From: Clostridia bacterium
Lineage (GTDB): Bacteria; Bacillota; DSM-16504; Desulfitibacterales; Desulfitibacteraceae
NCBI GenBank assembly: GCA_018333845.1
Contig: JAGXSK010000198.1
Location: forward strand, 1-12,277
Reading direction: 5' to 3'
DNA length: 12,277 nucleotides
In this document: positions 1-7,553 of the stretch, piece after piece
Layout of the letters: each line of letters opens with the position of its first letter
Position numbering within the stretch: the first letter of the stretch is position 1
Position numbers and translations under genes: made by a program
The notes under the pieces: model-generated
Database searches by the model: none
What the model saw: the letters and a program-made list of their open reading frames with translations, nothing else
What the model was told of the DNA's origin: nothing

Positions 1-170
1 ACAGTAATCTCTGTTACTTCTATTTGACCTTCTCTATTAAAAGCCTGTCCAATGGAAATATAGGTTACAGTATGTTCCTGGACAGGAGTCTGTGCAGGAA
101 CTGCTGCAGGAAATAAAGTAAATACAAAGACAGCTAGCAGCACCAAGGATATTAATTTTCTTTTTGCCAT
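1..170 (-). CDS. Secreted protein of unknown function, N-terminal part only
   Basis: This is an open reading frame of 56 codons that runs off the left edge of the window. The protein starts MAKRKLISLVLLAVF, a classic signal peptide: basic start, a hydrophobic core to about residue 20, and a likely cleavage after the AVPA at residues 23-26. Only about 30 mature residues are visible and I do not recognise the family. The ATG is preceded by a purine-rich AGGGGGAAAA ribosome binding site. The start lies inside the last codons of the upstream TIG-domain gene, an overlap of 19 nt, so the two are almost certainly cotranscribed and probably translationally coupled. It is likely exported, with a job linked to its neighbour. 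Confidence 0.7.
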   Translation of the reverse strand, partial: MAKRKLISLVLLAVFVFTLFPAAVPAQTPVQEHTVTYISIGQAFNREGQIEVTEIT

Positions 171-1159
171 GGCTTTTCCCCCTGTTCTACAACCACAAAT
201 ATTCCAGGATTAAAGGTCTGCAGCACTACTCTTCTATCAATAAAACTAACGGTATAATTGTCAACATTGTACCAGCGTCTTGTAAGCTCGTTGTAGCGAA
301 GGACCTTCAGGTTATATCCACTTGTATTTCTATAGGGAATAGTTATCCTTGCCCGGTCAAATCTAAAATTCTCCCCCGTCAGCTGGATCAGGTCTGACCT
401 GATGCTCTTGTCCCATAATCGACCTTGAATTGATTGGGCTAGAAAGGGTTCCACCCGACCCAGGCTAATCACAGCCTTATCACCTCTAGCGGTGCCGGAA
501 GCTGACAACCCAAAAATGGTTATATCTGCCCCTTTGGATCTTGCAGCAAGCTCGCCTATTCTATCACCACTACTGCCCTCAAATTCAATCTTGCGTATGA
601 GCACCTCTTCCCCCATTAACTCGTCAAGGTTAAAATCAAGGATTCTAGCATCTCTATATCTGGATGAAATGATCAGGGTATCCTCACTAGTCTTTAGAGA
701 GCTAATGACATCCCCCTGGCGTATTTCTTGTTTAACCCTGTACTGGTCATTTGGCAAATGGCTTCCCTCGTCTATGACACTAAATGCCCCACGGGCAATG
801 GTTTCATGATTAGCAGTGTTTATGACAGAGACATCATATAACCCTGGTTCAAGGCGCCTGCTGCCACTGGGCAGATAAACCTCTAAATAGCTGCCATTAT
901 CAGCAACGTACACACTATGAGCCCTTGTGCTGCCGAAATAGACATTAACAGTTTCATGATTAAAGAAATCCCCTGAAATAATTATTGGCATTTCACTATC
1001 ATAGTTTCTTGTGACGCTGCCAGGTGAAATACTGGTTACATGGGGCATGGCCATAGTGGTATTGGTATTGATTGCTTCTGCTCCAGAGTTAAAGGGAAAT
1101 GCAAAAGCTGAAACAAATAATATGGCCAGTGCAGTGAGCAGCTTGCCAGTATACCCCAT
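152..1159 (-). CDS. Secreted protein with an IPT/TIG-like domain
   Basis: The 335-residue product has a signal peptide at residues 1-29 (hydrophobic ALAILFVSAFAF core, AEA at the end). Residues about 37-125 resemble an IPT/TIG immunoglobulin-like fold: SISPGSV near the start, then IIISGDFF, a VYFG strand, and a PSGSRRLEPGLYDVSV segment typical of TIG domains. Residues 140-335 are beta-rich and not recognised. No membrane anchor, LPXTG motif or catalytic motif was found, so it is probably a secreted or wall-associated binding or structural protein. The ATG follows GGGGGGAAGG. A near-consensus sigma-D promoter lies about 40 nt upstream, suggesting expression with motility genes. The next gene overlaps its 3' end by 19 nt. 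Confidence 0.8.
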   Translation of the reverse strand: MGYTGKLLTALAILFVSAFAFPFNSGAEAINTNTTMAMPHVTSISPGSVTRNYDSEMPIIISGDFFNHETVNVYFGSTRAHSVYVADNGSYLEVYLPSGSRRLEPGLYDVSVINTANHETIARGAFSVIDEGSHLPNDQYRVKQEIRQGDVISSLKTSEDTLIISSRYRDARILDFNLDELMGEEVLIRKIEFEGSSGDRIGELAARSKGADITIFGLSASGTARGDKAVISLGRVEPFLAQSIQGRLWDKSIRSDLIQLTGENFRFDRARITIPYRNTSGYNLKVLRYNELTRRWYNVDNYTVSFIDRRVVLQTFNPGIFVVVEQGEKPWQKEN

Positions 1160-1195
1160 GGGTCCTTCCCCCCTAAAAATAGTTATATACTTTTA

Positions 1196-1222
1196 TTATC
1201 GGATTTTAGAGGTTCACCTTTA
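1196..1222 (-). promoter_or_regulatory. Sigma-D (motility sigma, sigma-28 type) promoter for the TIG-domain gene
   Basis: Read on the minus strand, TAAA (1219-1222) is followed by 15 nt and then TCCGATAA (1196-1203). The known sigma-D/FliA consensus is TAAA-N15-GCCGATAA, so the -35 and spacer fit exactly and the -10 fits at 7 of 8 positions. Transcription would start near 1189, giving a leader of about 30 nt before the ATG at 1159. No comparable sigma-A promoter was seen closer to the gene. Confidence 0.65.
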
Positions 1223-1274
1223 ACAAAAATACCTTTATATATTTAACCAAATATTTTTAGTAGTTTAGGACATG

Positions 1275-1299
1275 AAAAACAGGGGCTTTTTCCCCTGTT
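1275..1299 (-). terminator. Small hairpin with T-tract on the minus strand
   Basis: AACAGGGG (1278-1285) and CCCCTGTT (1292-1299) form a perfect 8-bp stem around CTTTTT. On the minus strand the stem runs into TTTTT, as in an intrinsic terminator; on the plus strand no T-run follows. No minus-strand gene ends just upstream of it, so it may stop antisense or leader transcription before the sigma-D promoter. Confidence 0.45.
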
Positions 1300-1345
1300 G
1301 AAATCTATTGAAATTGAAGATACTGTTAAGATTATGTTAAAAAAG

Positions 1346-1373
1346 TTGCTTGCAACAGCAAATGTTATATAAT
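1346..1373 (+). promoter_or_regulatory. Sigma-A-like promoter of the structured leader/RNA
   Basis: TTGCTT (1346-1351), a 16-nt spacer, and a perfect TATAAT (1368-1373). A short dyad, GTTGC-TT-GCAAC, overlaps the -35 and could be an operator. Transcription would start near 1380. Confidence 0.55.
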
Positions 1374-1379
1374 AGCTCT

Positions 1380-1590
1380 ATAAATATTAACAGCCTTGTT
1401 AACAACCCTTAAGCAAGAAGTCTCCTTGCTCTAAACTGCCTTGCTCTTGTTTAAGAATTATCTCAGCAGCGTTACTAACTTCCGCTTCTATAAGCGGGAG
1501 ATAAGTGCCGCCAAGCTTTGAAATAAGTGCAACTAAAGTTCAGGTGGAGTAAAAACTCCATCTGAACTAAGTTTTCTTTATTTTCCCAGG
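1380..1590 (+). ncRNA. Candidate structured RNA or cis-acting leader, about 200 nt
   Basis: From the predicted start at about 1380 the sequence folds locally into successive hairpins: TTAACA/TGTTAA; CTTAAGCAAG paired with CTTGTTTAAG (10 bp, one G-U); TTATCTC/GAGATAA enclosing CCGCTT-CTAT-AAGCGG; and a 13-bp terminator stem followed by a T-rich tract. Two of the stems contain G-U pairs only when read as plus-strand RNA and A-C mismatches on the other strand, which supports this orientation. It could be a free-standing noncoding RNA or a terminator-controlled leader of the folate gene at 1650. I could not match it to the THF, ZTP, glycine, T-box or cyclic-di-GMP riboswitches. The size would also suit a raiA-type or 6S RNA, but this is unproven. 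Confidence 0.45.
1541..1590 (+). terminator. Strong intrinsic terminator
   Basis: GTTCAGGTGGAGT pairs with ACTCCATCTGAAC (13 bp with a single G-U) around an AAAA loop, followed by TAAGTTTTCTTTATTTT. It lies 60-100 nt before the cyclodeaminase-family start, so transcripts must read through it or start after it to express that gene from the 1346 promoter. Confidence 0.7.
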
Positions 1591-1649
1591 AAGTATAGAA
1601 TGGGAGATGAATTGTATATTACTATATTTAAAAGGGAGTTGGTTAATAT

Positions 1650-2219
1650 ATGGATATCAGCAGTCTTGTTATAAAGGATTTTCTCTCTAAAATCAATTCA
1701 GAAAAACCCATACCAAGTGCAGGTTCTTCTCTTTCAGTAACAGGTTCCCTGGGTGCATCACTTCTTGGTTTAACTGCTAAAATCACCTTAAGAAAGGTCC
1801 CAAAATGTGACCATGATATGCTTAAGGAGCTGGCTCACAAGTCCGAAAAGGCCTCACAAAGATTCCTGGAATTAGGAGAGGAGGACATCCTGGTGTACAA
1901 GCAGGTCATAGCCAATGAGCCTGGGTCAGTCGAAAAGGCTATTGAGATTCCCTTGACCATGGCAAGAATGGCCCTGGACCTTGTTAAAAACTATGAACAG
2001 GTTGTACATACCTGCTATAAGCCGGTAAAGGGCGATGCCTGGCTGGGTGTTGAGCTCCTAAGAACTTGTGTGAAAAGTGCAGTATATATTGCAGTGGTTA
2101 ACGTGGATTTTTTCAAGCCAGAAAACAGGGAAGAATATCTAGAACAAATTTTTGCCATTCAAGATGAGATAGGAGTTCAGTGCAGTCCAGATGGATGCAC
2201 CTTACAACTTGATGAATAA
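1650..2219 (+). CDS. Cyclodeaminase/cyclohydrolase family protein (FTCD_C-like, folate metabolism)
   Basis: The 189-residue product resembles the C-terminal domain of formiminotransferase-cyclodeaminase and the free-standing FchA family, which convert formimino- or methenyl-tetrahydrofolate in one-carbon metabolism. Supporting parts are the N-terminal segment with IPSAGSSLSVTGSLGASL (the position of the usual PxPGGGS glycine turn), EEDILVYKQV, EIPLTMARMALDLV, and the C-terminal GDAWLGVELL helix. The length fits the all-alpha family (about 190-210). The usual GGGS is replaced by SAGS, so activity is uncertain. The start follows AAGGGAG with a rather long 11-nt spacing. It is monocistronic, convergent with the nuclease gene downstream, and preceded by a terminator and a structured leader candidate. 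Confidence 0.75.
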   Translation: MDISSLVIKDFLSKINSEKPIPSAGSSLSVTGSLGASLLGLTAKITLRKVPKCDHDMLKELAHKSEKASQRFLELGEEDILVYKQVIANEPGSVEKAIEIPLTMARMALDLVKNYEQVVHTCYKPVKGDAWLGVELLRTCVKSAVYIAVVNVDFFKPENREEYLEQIFAIQDEIGVQCSPDGCTLQLDE

Positions 2220-2263
2220 AAAGCCTAAATATGACCATTGATGGGTTGAACAGCCCAGTTCTA

Positions 2264-3847
2264 TCATGTCAATTTTTTCTTTAGCTCCTTGAAAAGTTCA
2301 TCGGCTTTATGGTATTCCTCTTCAAGGATAAGTCTTTCCCCAACCTGCTGCAGCTGACTGAGTAAGTCTTCCAACTCCTCTTGAAGCTCTGCTGCAGTCT
2401 TCCTGGAAAAATCATAATGTGAAACAGGCCTGGCCCTTTTTGTCAGTGTATATTCTTCAAGGTAGTAAGGTATGTGGGTTTCAATCTGGTAGTTTTCTTC
2501 GATTAAAGTTTTTAAAATTGAACTTTCTTCAACCTCTCCATGGACTAAAAAAATTAATTCTGGTTTACGGGTAATATTATTTATCCAGTTAAGGATATCC
2601 CCCTGGTCGGAATGGGAGGAATATCCTTTTATGCTTTCGATTCTAGCATTCACAGTGACTTCTTCCCCATGGATTTTTACCTTCCTGGCTCCATCTAGAA
2701 TAGTTCTTCCAAGGGTTCCCTGGGCCTGATAGCCAATAAATAAGATTGTAGAATTCCTCCTCCAAAGATTATGCTTCAAATGATGCTTGATCCGTCCCGC
2801 ATCACACATGCCGCTGGCTGATATAATAATTGCTCCACTTTTTATATTGTTAATTGCCTTGGACTCTTCCGCAGTTCTAGTAAATCTTAGGTTTTGGACT
2901 TCCAAAGGACATTTGCCTGTCTCACGGCTGAAGTCCTGGGCAGCTTCATCAAAGCTATCTGCATTTTTGCAGAATATTTCTGTGATAGCTATTGCCAGCG
3001 GACTATCCAAGAATATATTTTCAGACTTGATCTTACCTTGTTGAATAAGCTTATTTAGATCAAAAATCAAGTCCTGGGTTCTTTCTACTGCAAAGGCAGG
3101 TATGACCACGTTGCCCCCACGATTAAACGTTGACTCTATCACTTCTGAAAGCTTTTCTATTCTTGCTGCCTCATCTTCCTCATCATGATTTCTAGAGCCG
3201 TAGGTGGATTCAATTACCAGGAAGTCTGTACCCTCCAGGATTTCAGGGTCATTAACAATGGGCTTATCATAGTTCCCCAAATCACCGGTAAATGTTACCT
3301 TTTTTACCTCATCAGTACCTTTAATCCATATTTCTATAATTGAAGACCCAAGAATATGTCCTGCATCTGTAAACCGAAGGGAGACATTATCATTAAGCTT
3401 AATAATTTCATCATATCCCTTGCCTTCAAAAAGCTTAATGCATTCCTCTGCATCTGAAACAGTATATATTGGCTCTAGCAGAGGTTTACCTGCCCTGAGG
3501 TTTTTTCTATTCTTCCGCTCAACTTCCATCTCCTGGATGTAAGCACTGTCGGGAAGCAGTACAGCACATAACTCCTTGGTGATTTTTGTTGTTATAATAG
3601 GGCCCCTATAGCCTTTTTTGTACAATTTTGGAATACGCCCAATGTGGTCAATATGGGCATGGGTCAAAAGCACCCAGTCTATCTCATTAGGCTCAAAGGG
3701 GAAATCCCCATAGTTTCTTTCCTTGATAGCCTTGCTTCCCTGAAAAAGGCCGCAGTCAACAAGGAGGTTCTCCCCAGAATCAGTTTTCAGCAAATAACAA
3801 GATCCAGTGACAGTCTCCGCCCCGCCGCAGAAAATTATTTTCATCAT
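2264..3847 (-). CDS. MBL-fold/beta-CASP metallo-hydrolase, probable RNA-processing nuclease
   Basis: The 527-residue protein has the metallo-beta-lactamase and beta-CASP arrangement of CPSF73/YsfA-like nucleases. It shows the metal-binding HAHIDH (63-68), DAGHILGSS (161-169), GDLG (188-191), a Y-G-S-R segment (216-219), the beta-CASP insert to about residue 360 with SASGMC (343-348), and the C-terminal RMMBL part with GYSSHSDQGD (408-417) and FLVHGE (433-438). All expected ligands are present, so it is probably an active zinc-dependent RNase. Residues about 485-527 add a Glu/Leu/Lys-rich coiled-coil tail. The ATG follows AAGGAG at 8 nt. It is divergent from the pilin gene and appears to be a single-gene unit. 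Confidence 0.9.
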   Translation of the reverse strand: MMKIIFCGGAETVTGSCYLLKTDSGENLLVDCGLFQGSKAIKERNYGDFPFEPNEIDWVLLTHAHIDHIGRIPKLYKKGYRGPIITTKITKELCAVLLPDSAYIQEMEVERKNRKNLRAGKPLLEPIYTVSDAEECIKLFEGKGYDEIIKLNDNVSLRFTDAGHILGSSIIEIWIKGTDEVKKVTFTGDLGNYDKPIVNDPEILEGTDFLVIESTYGSRNHDEEDEAARIEKLSEVIESTFNRGGNVVIPAFAVERTQDLIFDLNKLIQQGKIKSENIFLDSPLAIAITEIFCKNADSFDEAAQDFSRETGKCPLEVQNLRFTRTAEESKAINNIKSGAIIISASGMCDAGRIKHHLKHNLWRRNSTILFIGYQAQGTLGRTILDGARKVKIHGEEVTVNARIESIKGYSSHSDQGDILNWINNITRKPELIFLVHGEVEESSILKTLIEENYQIETHIPYYLEEYTLTKRARPVSHYDFSRKTAAELQEELEDLLSQLQQVGERLILEEEYHKADELFKELKKKLT

Positions 3848-4066
3848 GCACCATTCTCCTTCTGAAGGATTTTAAGGTTTATCCTTGTAATAAGATAATA
3901 CAACAAACTTGCGAAAATTAGTGATATTTATGACTAAATTTTTCATTGAACTCTTGCAAATTTTATAATTATTTGTTATTTTTTATAAAAAAATGTCTAA
4001 AAAAGTGCTTTTCTTCGTATAACATTTATTAAAACAACTTCATCTTACTCAAGGGAGGTCATGATC

Positions 4067-4432
4067 TTGTTTAAATTTATTAACAAAGCAAAAAACCAGA
4101 AGGGTTTTACTCTGGTAGAACTGATGGTCGTGGTAGTTATTATTGGCGTATTGGTGGCAATAGCGATTCCTGTGTACAATTCAACCCAAGATAATGCAAG
4201 GAAAAATGCTCATAATGCTAACGTACGCACAATTGAAAGTGCCGCAACTATGTATATTATTGATAATCCTTCTACACCATTAACCATACCTGCAACTCCT
4301 GGAGGTGCTACACCCGCTGAAATGGCTCCATATTTACAGGCTTGGCCTACAAACCCAACTGGCGCAGGCGACTATTCTTTAACAATCACAGCTGGCGGTG
4401 TTATAACTGTTTTACCAGCAAAGCAGCCATAA
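4067..4432 (+). CDS. Type IV pilin-like prepilin (major pilin or pseudopilin)
   Basis: The product has a short basic leader ending in QKG, then FTLVELMVVVVIIGVLVAIAIP: the class III prepilin motif, cut between G and F by prepilin peptidase, with the conserved Glu at mature position 5. The hydrophobic helix builds the pilus core and assembles in the membrane. The globular part is short, rich in Pro, Ala, Thr and Gly, and has no cysteine pair. I place the start at TTG 4067 because GGAGG lies 8 nt before it; the ATG at 4061 is only 2 nt from that site. Total length is 121 residues. It has its own strong terminator and no pilus assembly genes nearby, so it is an orphan pilin that could serve DNA uptake, adhesion or motility. 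Confidence 0.9.
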   Translation: MFKFINKAKNQKGFTLVELMVVVVIIGVLVAIAIPVYNSTQDNARKNAHNANVRTIESAATMYIIDNPSTPLTIPATPGGATPAEMAPYLQAWPTNPTGAGDYSLTITAGGVITVLPAKQP

Positions 4433-4497
4433 ACAGGAACAGGGGCGGTTCTTATGCTTCCTTTCTAGGCTTTGAGCTAAACGAACTGAAAGGCAAG

Positions 4498-4529
4498 CCT
4501 CCTGCTGGATTGGCAGGAGGTGCTTTTTT
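4498..4529 (+). terminator. Intrinsic terminator after the pilin gene
   Basis: CCTCCTGC (4498-4505) pairs with GCAGGAGG (4513-4520) around a 7-nt loop, followed by TGC and six T. It ends the pilin transcript and shows that the gene is monocistronic. Confidence 0.8.
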
Positions 4530-4555
4530 GTCCGGATCTTCTTCCAGAATTTCCT

Positions 4556-4573
4556 AAAAGGGGTCAGTCCCCC
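4556..4573 (-). terminator. Short GC hairpin with T-tract after the GGDEF/HD-GYP gene
   Basis: On the minus strand GGGG-ACTGA-CCCC is followed by TTTT. The stem is short, so termination may be weak. The GGGGTCAGTCCCC sequence also resembles a type of short palindromic repeat often scattered in clostridial genomes, but only one copy is visible here. Confidence 0.4.
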
Positions 4574-4585
4574 ATCACGTTATTG

Positions 4586-7303
4586 TTAACTTGCATGGAT
4601 GTCCTCTTTTATCCCCAAGCCTGAAATAAAGATATCAACTAGCTCAGGATCGAATTGTATGCCTGCAAATCTTTTTATCTCGTGTATTGCCTCCTCCCTA
4701 CTCTTTGCCTTTCTGTATGGTCTATTACTGGTCATGGCATCAAAGGCATCTGCTATGGCAAGGATTCTGCATTCTATGGGAATATCATTACCTTTAAGCC
4801 CCAGGGGATAGCCTGAACCATCCCACCTTTCATGATGCTTCAGAATTAAATCAGCTACTCCAGCCAGATCAGGAGAAACAATGGCAATTCTATAGCCTTT
4901 TTCAGGATGCTGGCGCATAATAGTCCACTCTTCATCTGTTAAAGGGCCTTTCTTAAATAGGATATTATCTGGAATTCCCACCTTCCCCAGGTCATGAACC
5001 TTGGATAAAAGGTCTAGATTGGTCATTGTATTAGAAGGTAGTTTTAATCTTCTTCCAATTTTCTTTGAATAATGGGAAAGTCTTTGAGAGTGTCCTTCTG
5101 TAATATAATCCTTTTCCGCCAGGGCTGCCAGTAAAGAATCAATAATCTGGCTTCGACTGCTTTGTTTTTGGATTAGTTTCTCATGATACATCCTTTCATC
5201 AGCCTCTTTTAAAATCTGCTCCAGGTTTTTTTGATTATTATCTGCTGTTGCAATGCCAATAGAGATATTCAAAGGCAAATCTGGTTTTCCTTTATTGTAC
5301 CTGGCTATCCCGCGTCGTATTCTCTCAACTATTTTCTCGGCACTTTTTTCATCAGTTTGGGGTAGTATTGAAGCAAATTCATCTCCTCCTATACGAGCCA
5401 GAATGTCACTATCACGTAGATTTTTTCTAATCACATCTGCACATACCTTGATAAACTTATCTCCCATACCATGGCCCATTGTATCATTAATTATTTTAAG
5501 TCCATCCAAATCAAAGGAAATAATGGTAATGGGATATTCCCTGCTGTTTTGCAGCCTTTTTATTTCAGACTCAAATAAAGCCCTGTTATGCAGTCCCGTT
5601 AGCTTGTCGTGCAAGCTTAAATACTCCAGCTGCTGTTCATAGTGCTTTCGCTCGTTAATATTTCTGGCTATACCAATGAATATGAGCTCATTGTCAGCAT
5701 CCTCTATTATAGAGCCGGTAATAGCAAACCACCCCCAGCTTCCATCCTTATGCTTGACCCTGTATTCAATCTCGCCCTGAAAATATTTCTGCTCAAAGGC
5801 ATCTTCTACAGCCTTTGACATTGAATTAACATCATCTGGATGTATAAAATCAGTATATAATCTGTCTTTAAGCTCTGAAGCATCATAACCCTTTAGTCTT
5901 TTTACATTTGGGGAAACATAGGTGATTATTTTTTTAGAATTTAAGGTCAAGATTATGTCACTTGCATTTTCCACATAGCTTCTAAATTTAACCTCACTTT
6001 GTATGAGCGCATTTTGTGCCCTTTTAAAGTCTGTAATATCCACTGAAGACCCAACTATATATGTAACTTTGCCATCAACTGCAATTGGTGTAAGTGTGGT
6101 AAACCAGGTATTCTTACCTCCGGGCAGATCTAATGTTTCTTCATAAGTAATGGGTTCACAGGCATAGGCAGCTATTGAATAGTTTGCTGTAATAATATCA
6201 CCAAGTTCAGGGCCTACCAGTTCCCTGGGGGTTTTTCCTTGTATATCCACTGGTTTTATTCCAGTTTTTAATTGGTGGGAAAGGTTATTCCTAATATAGC
6301 GAAACTCATTATTATTAACTACTTCCACCAGAAACATGGAATCCTGGGTGCCGTTAAAAACCTGCTCATATTCATAAGTGATCTTTTTAAGCCGCTCATC
6401 AGCAGCCTTCCTTTCAGTAATGTCCTGGGCCAGTCCTAGATAATGGTTGTCCGATATTTTTACAACATTTACTCTCCATTGTCTTATACTGCCATCCTTG
6501 TGCACAAAGGGCAGCTCCTCATTAGCCCGACCCTTTTGATGCAGATTTTTTAAAAAACCATGGGCTTTAGAATGGGCCTGCTCTGGAATATTTTGCATAA
6601 TGTCCATTCCAACAAGCTCCTGTTCTGAATAACCAGTCATTGTAGTCGCCGCTTTATTTACCTCTAAATATTTACCTTGATCATTTACAACAAAAATGCC
6701 ATCTGGAGCATTGTCAATATAGCTGCGGAACTTGGCTTCACTTTTTATTAATTGGTTTTTAACCCTGCTGATGTTTTTCAAAGAAATTGCGAGCTTATAT
6801 GTAACCAAGAGCAGAATAAACACCACTACACCCAGGGTAGTGATAAAGGTAGCGTTACGAGTCTTTAATAGCTGGTCTAAATAAACCTCCTGGGTGATGT
6901 CATGTATAATGGAGTAAAGAAACTGCCCATCGCCATCTGCAAAGGGATAAGAATATACCTCAACCTGCCTTATTTCACCACTAGCCAGGCGGTGGGAGAA
7001 GGTGAAATAATTGCGTTTTTGTTCAGCAGCCTTACGCCTTTCTTCCAGTACTTCCTCAGGTGCCATGGTATTAATATCCTGAATACTCATATCCAACAAT
7101 TCTTCTCGAGAATATCCATAAAAATCTACTGCTGCCTGATTTGCATCCACTATGCGCCCTGATTCTACTTCAATAATAAGCATTACCGAGCCATGTTTGG
7201 AAAATAACTCGGAAAAATCAATTGGATAGTTTTCAGAATGCACAGGCAGGGTGGTGAGTAAAAAAATTATAACAACCATGACAGCTTTATCCATTAGCTT
7301 CAT
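4586..7303 (-). CDS. Membrane PAS-GGDEF-HD-GYP protein for cyclic-di-GMP turnover
   Basis: The 905-residue protein starts with a signal-like segment (residues 1-22), then a PAS domain that appears to lie outside the membrane (about 27-140), a transmembrane helix (153-172), three more PAS domains (about 187-297, 305-425, 437-550), a GGDEF domain (558-712) and an HD-GYP domain (718-900). GGDEF is intact at 639-643 and RDSD at 630-633 fits the inhibitory I-site. HD (770-771), HHE (823-825) and GYP (831-833) are intact. So both diguanylate cyclase and phosphodiesterase activity are predicted, controlled by sensed signals. I chose ATG 7303, 10 nt after GGAG, over a TTG at 7312 that overlaps the binding site. 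Two Spo0A boxes lie in its promoter. Confidence 0.93.
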   Translation of the reverse strand: MKLMDKAVMVVIIFLLTTLPVHSENYPIDFSELFSKHGSVMLIIEVESGRIVDANQAAVDFYGYSREELLDMSIQDINTMAPEEVLEERRKAAEQKRNYFTFSHRLASGEIRQVEVYSYPFADGDGQFLYSIIHDITQEVYLDQLLKTRNATFITTLGVVVFILLLVTYKLAISLKNISRVKNQLIKSEAKFRSYIDNAPDGIFVVNDQGKYLEVNKAATTMTGYSEQELVGMDIMQNIPEQAHSKAHGFLKNLHQKGRANEELPFVHKDGSIRQWRVNVVKISDNHYLGLAQDITERKAADERLKKITYEYEQVFNGTQDSMFLVEVVNNNEFRYIRNNLSHQLKTGIKPVDIQGKTPRELVGPELGDIITANYSIAAYACEPITYEETLDLPGGKNTWFTTLTPIAVDGKVTYIVGSSVDITDFKRAQNALIQSEVKFRSYVENASDIILTLNSKKIITYVSPNVKRLKGYDASELKDRLYTDFIHPDDVNSMSKAVEDAFEQKYFQGEIEYRVKHKDGSWGWFAITGSIIEDADNELIFIGIARNINERKHYEQQLEYLSLHDKLTGLHNRALFESEIKRLQNSREYPITIISFDLDGLKIINDTMGHGMGDKFIKVCADVIRKNLRDSDILARIGGDEFASILPQTDEKSAEKIVERIRRGIARYNKGKPDLPLNISIGIATADNNQKNLEQILKEADERMYHEKLIQKQSSRSQIIDSLLAALAEKDYITEGHSQRLSHYSKKIGRRLKLPSNTMTNLDLLSKVHDLGKVGIPDNILFKKGPLTDEEWTIMRQHPEKGYRIAIVSPDLAGVADLILKHHERWDGSGYPLGLKGNDIPIECRILAIADAFDAMTSNRPYRKAKSREEAIHEIKRFAGIQFDPELVDIFISGLGIKEDIHAS

Positions 7304-7421
7304 AAGTATCAATCTCCTTTTTACTACCCAACTTGATAAAACAAAACTTGCCTTGCGTCAGAAGTTATATTAAATTATAATGTCCTATTGCATGCAGGAC
7401 CATAGCCCTATATCAACAATA

Positions 7422-7458
7422 ATTCGACAAATTGCTATAATTATTCGACAAATTGCTA
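7422..7458 (-). promoter_or_regulatory. Two tandem Spo0A boxes
   Basis: A 16-bp unit, TAGCAATTTGTCGAAT on the minus strand, occurs twice (7422-7437 and 7443-7458), exactly 21 bp or two helical turns apart. Each contains TTTGTCGAA, the Spo0A box consensus (TTTGTCRAA). They overlap the predicted start of transcription of the GGDEF/HD-GYP gene, a position expected for repression by Spo0A-phosphate, as at abrB. Confidence 0.75.
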
Positions 7459-7459
7459 C

Positions 7460-7490
7460 ATTATACCTTGTGCAAAGCCTGTTTTGTAAA
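7460..7490 (-). promoter_or_regulatory. Sigma-A promoter of the GGDEF/HD-GYP gene
   Basis: On the minus strand TATAAT (7460-7465) is preceded by TTTACA (7485-7490) with a long spacer of 19 nt. Transcription would start near 7453, inside the first Spo0A box, leaving a leader of about 150 nt before the ATG. Confidence 0.5.
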
Positions 7491-7553
7491 AAATTTAAAT
7501 AAAGTTAAAAATTTAATAATACAGGTTTGCAATATACAAAATAAATCGAGTAG

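Noticed and set aside
2239..2256. Hairpin TGGG/CCCA between the convergent genes as a bidirectional terminator
   Set aside because: The stem is only 4 bp and no T-run follows.
2245..2260. GAAC...GTTC as a second LexA box
   Set aside because: The half-sites are 6 nt apart instead of 4, so it does not fit the LexA consensus.
4000..4012. AAAA-N5-TTTT sequence upstream of the pilin, resembling a ComK box
   Set aside because: Only one copy exists in very AT-rich DNA, where such matches are expected by chance. A real ComK site needs two boxes at set spacing.
3997..4023. Possible sigma-D promoter before the pilin (TCTAAA, 15 nt, GTATAACA)
   Set aside because: The -10 lacks the CCGATAA core, so it is far weaker than the site at 1196-1222.
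4342..4557. Open reading frame overlapping the 3' end of the pilin
   Set aside because: It is in another frame, has no good binding site, and runs through the terminator.
4556..4573. GGGGTCAGTCCCC as a REP-type mobile repeat
   Set aside because: A single copy with no transposase nearby; it is explained as a short terminator.
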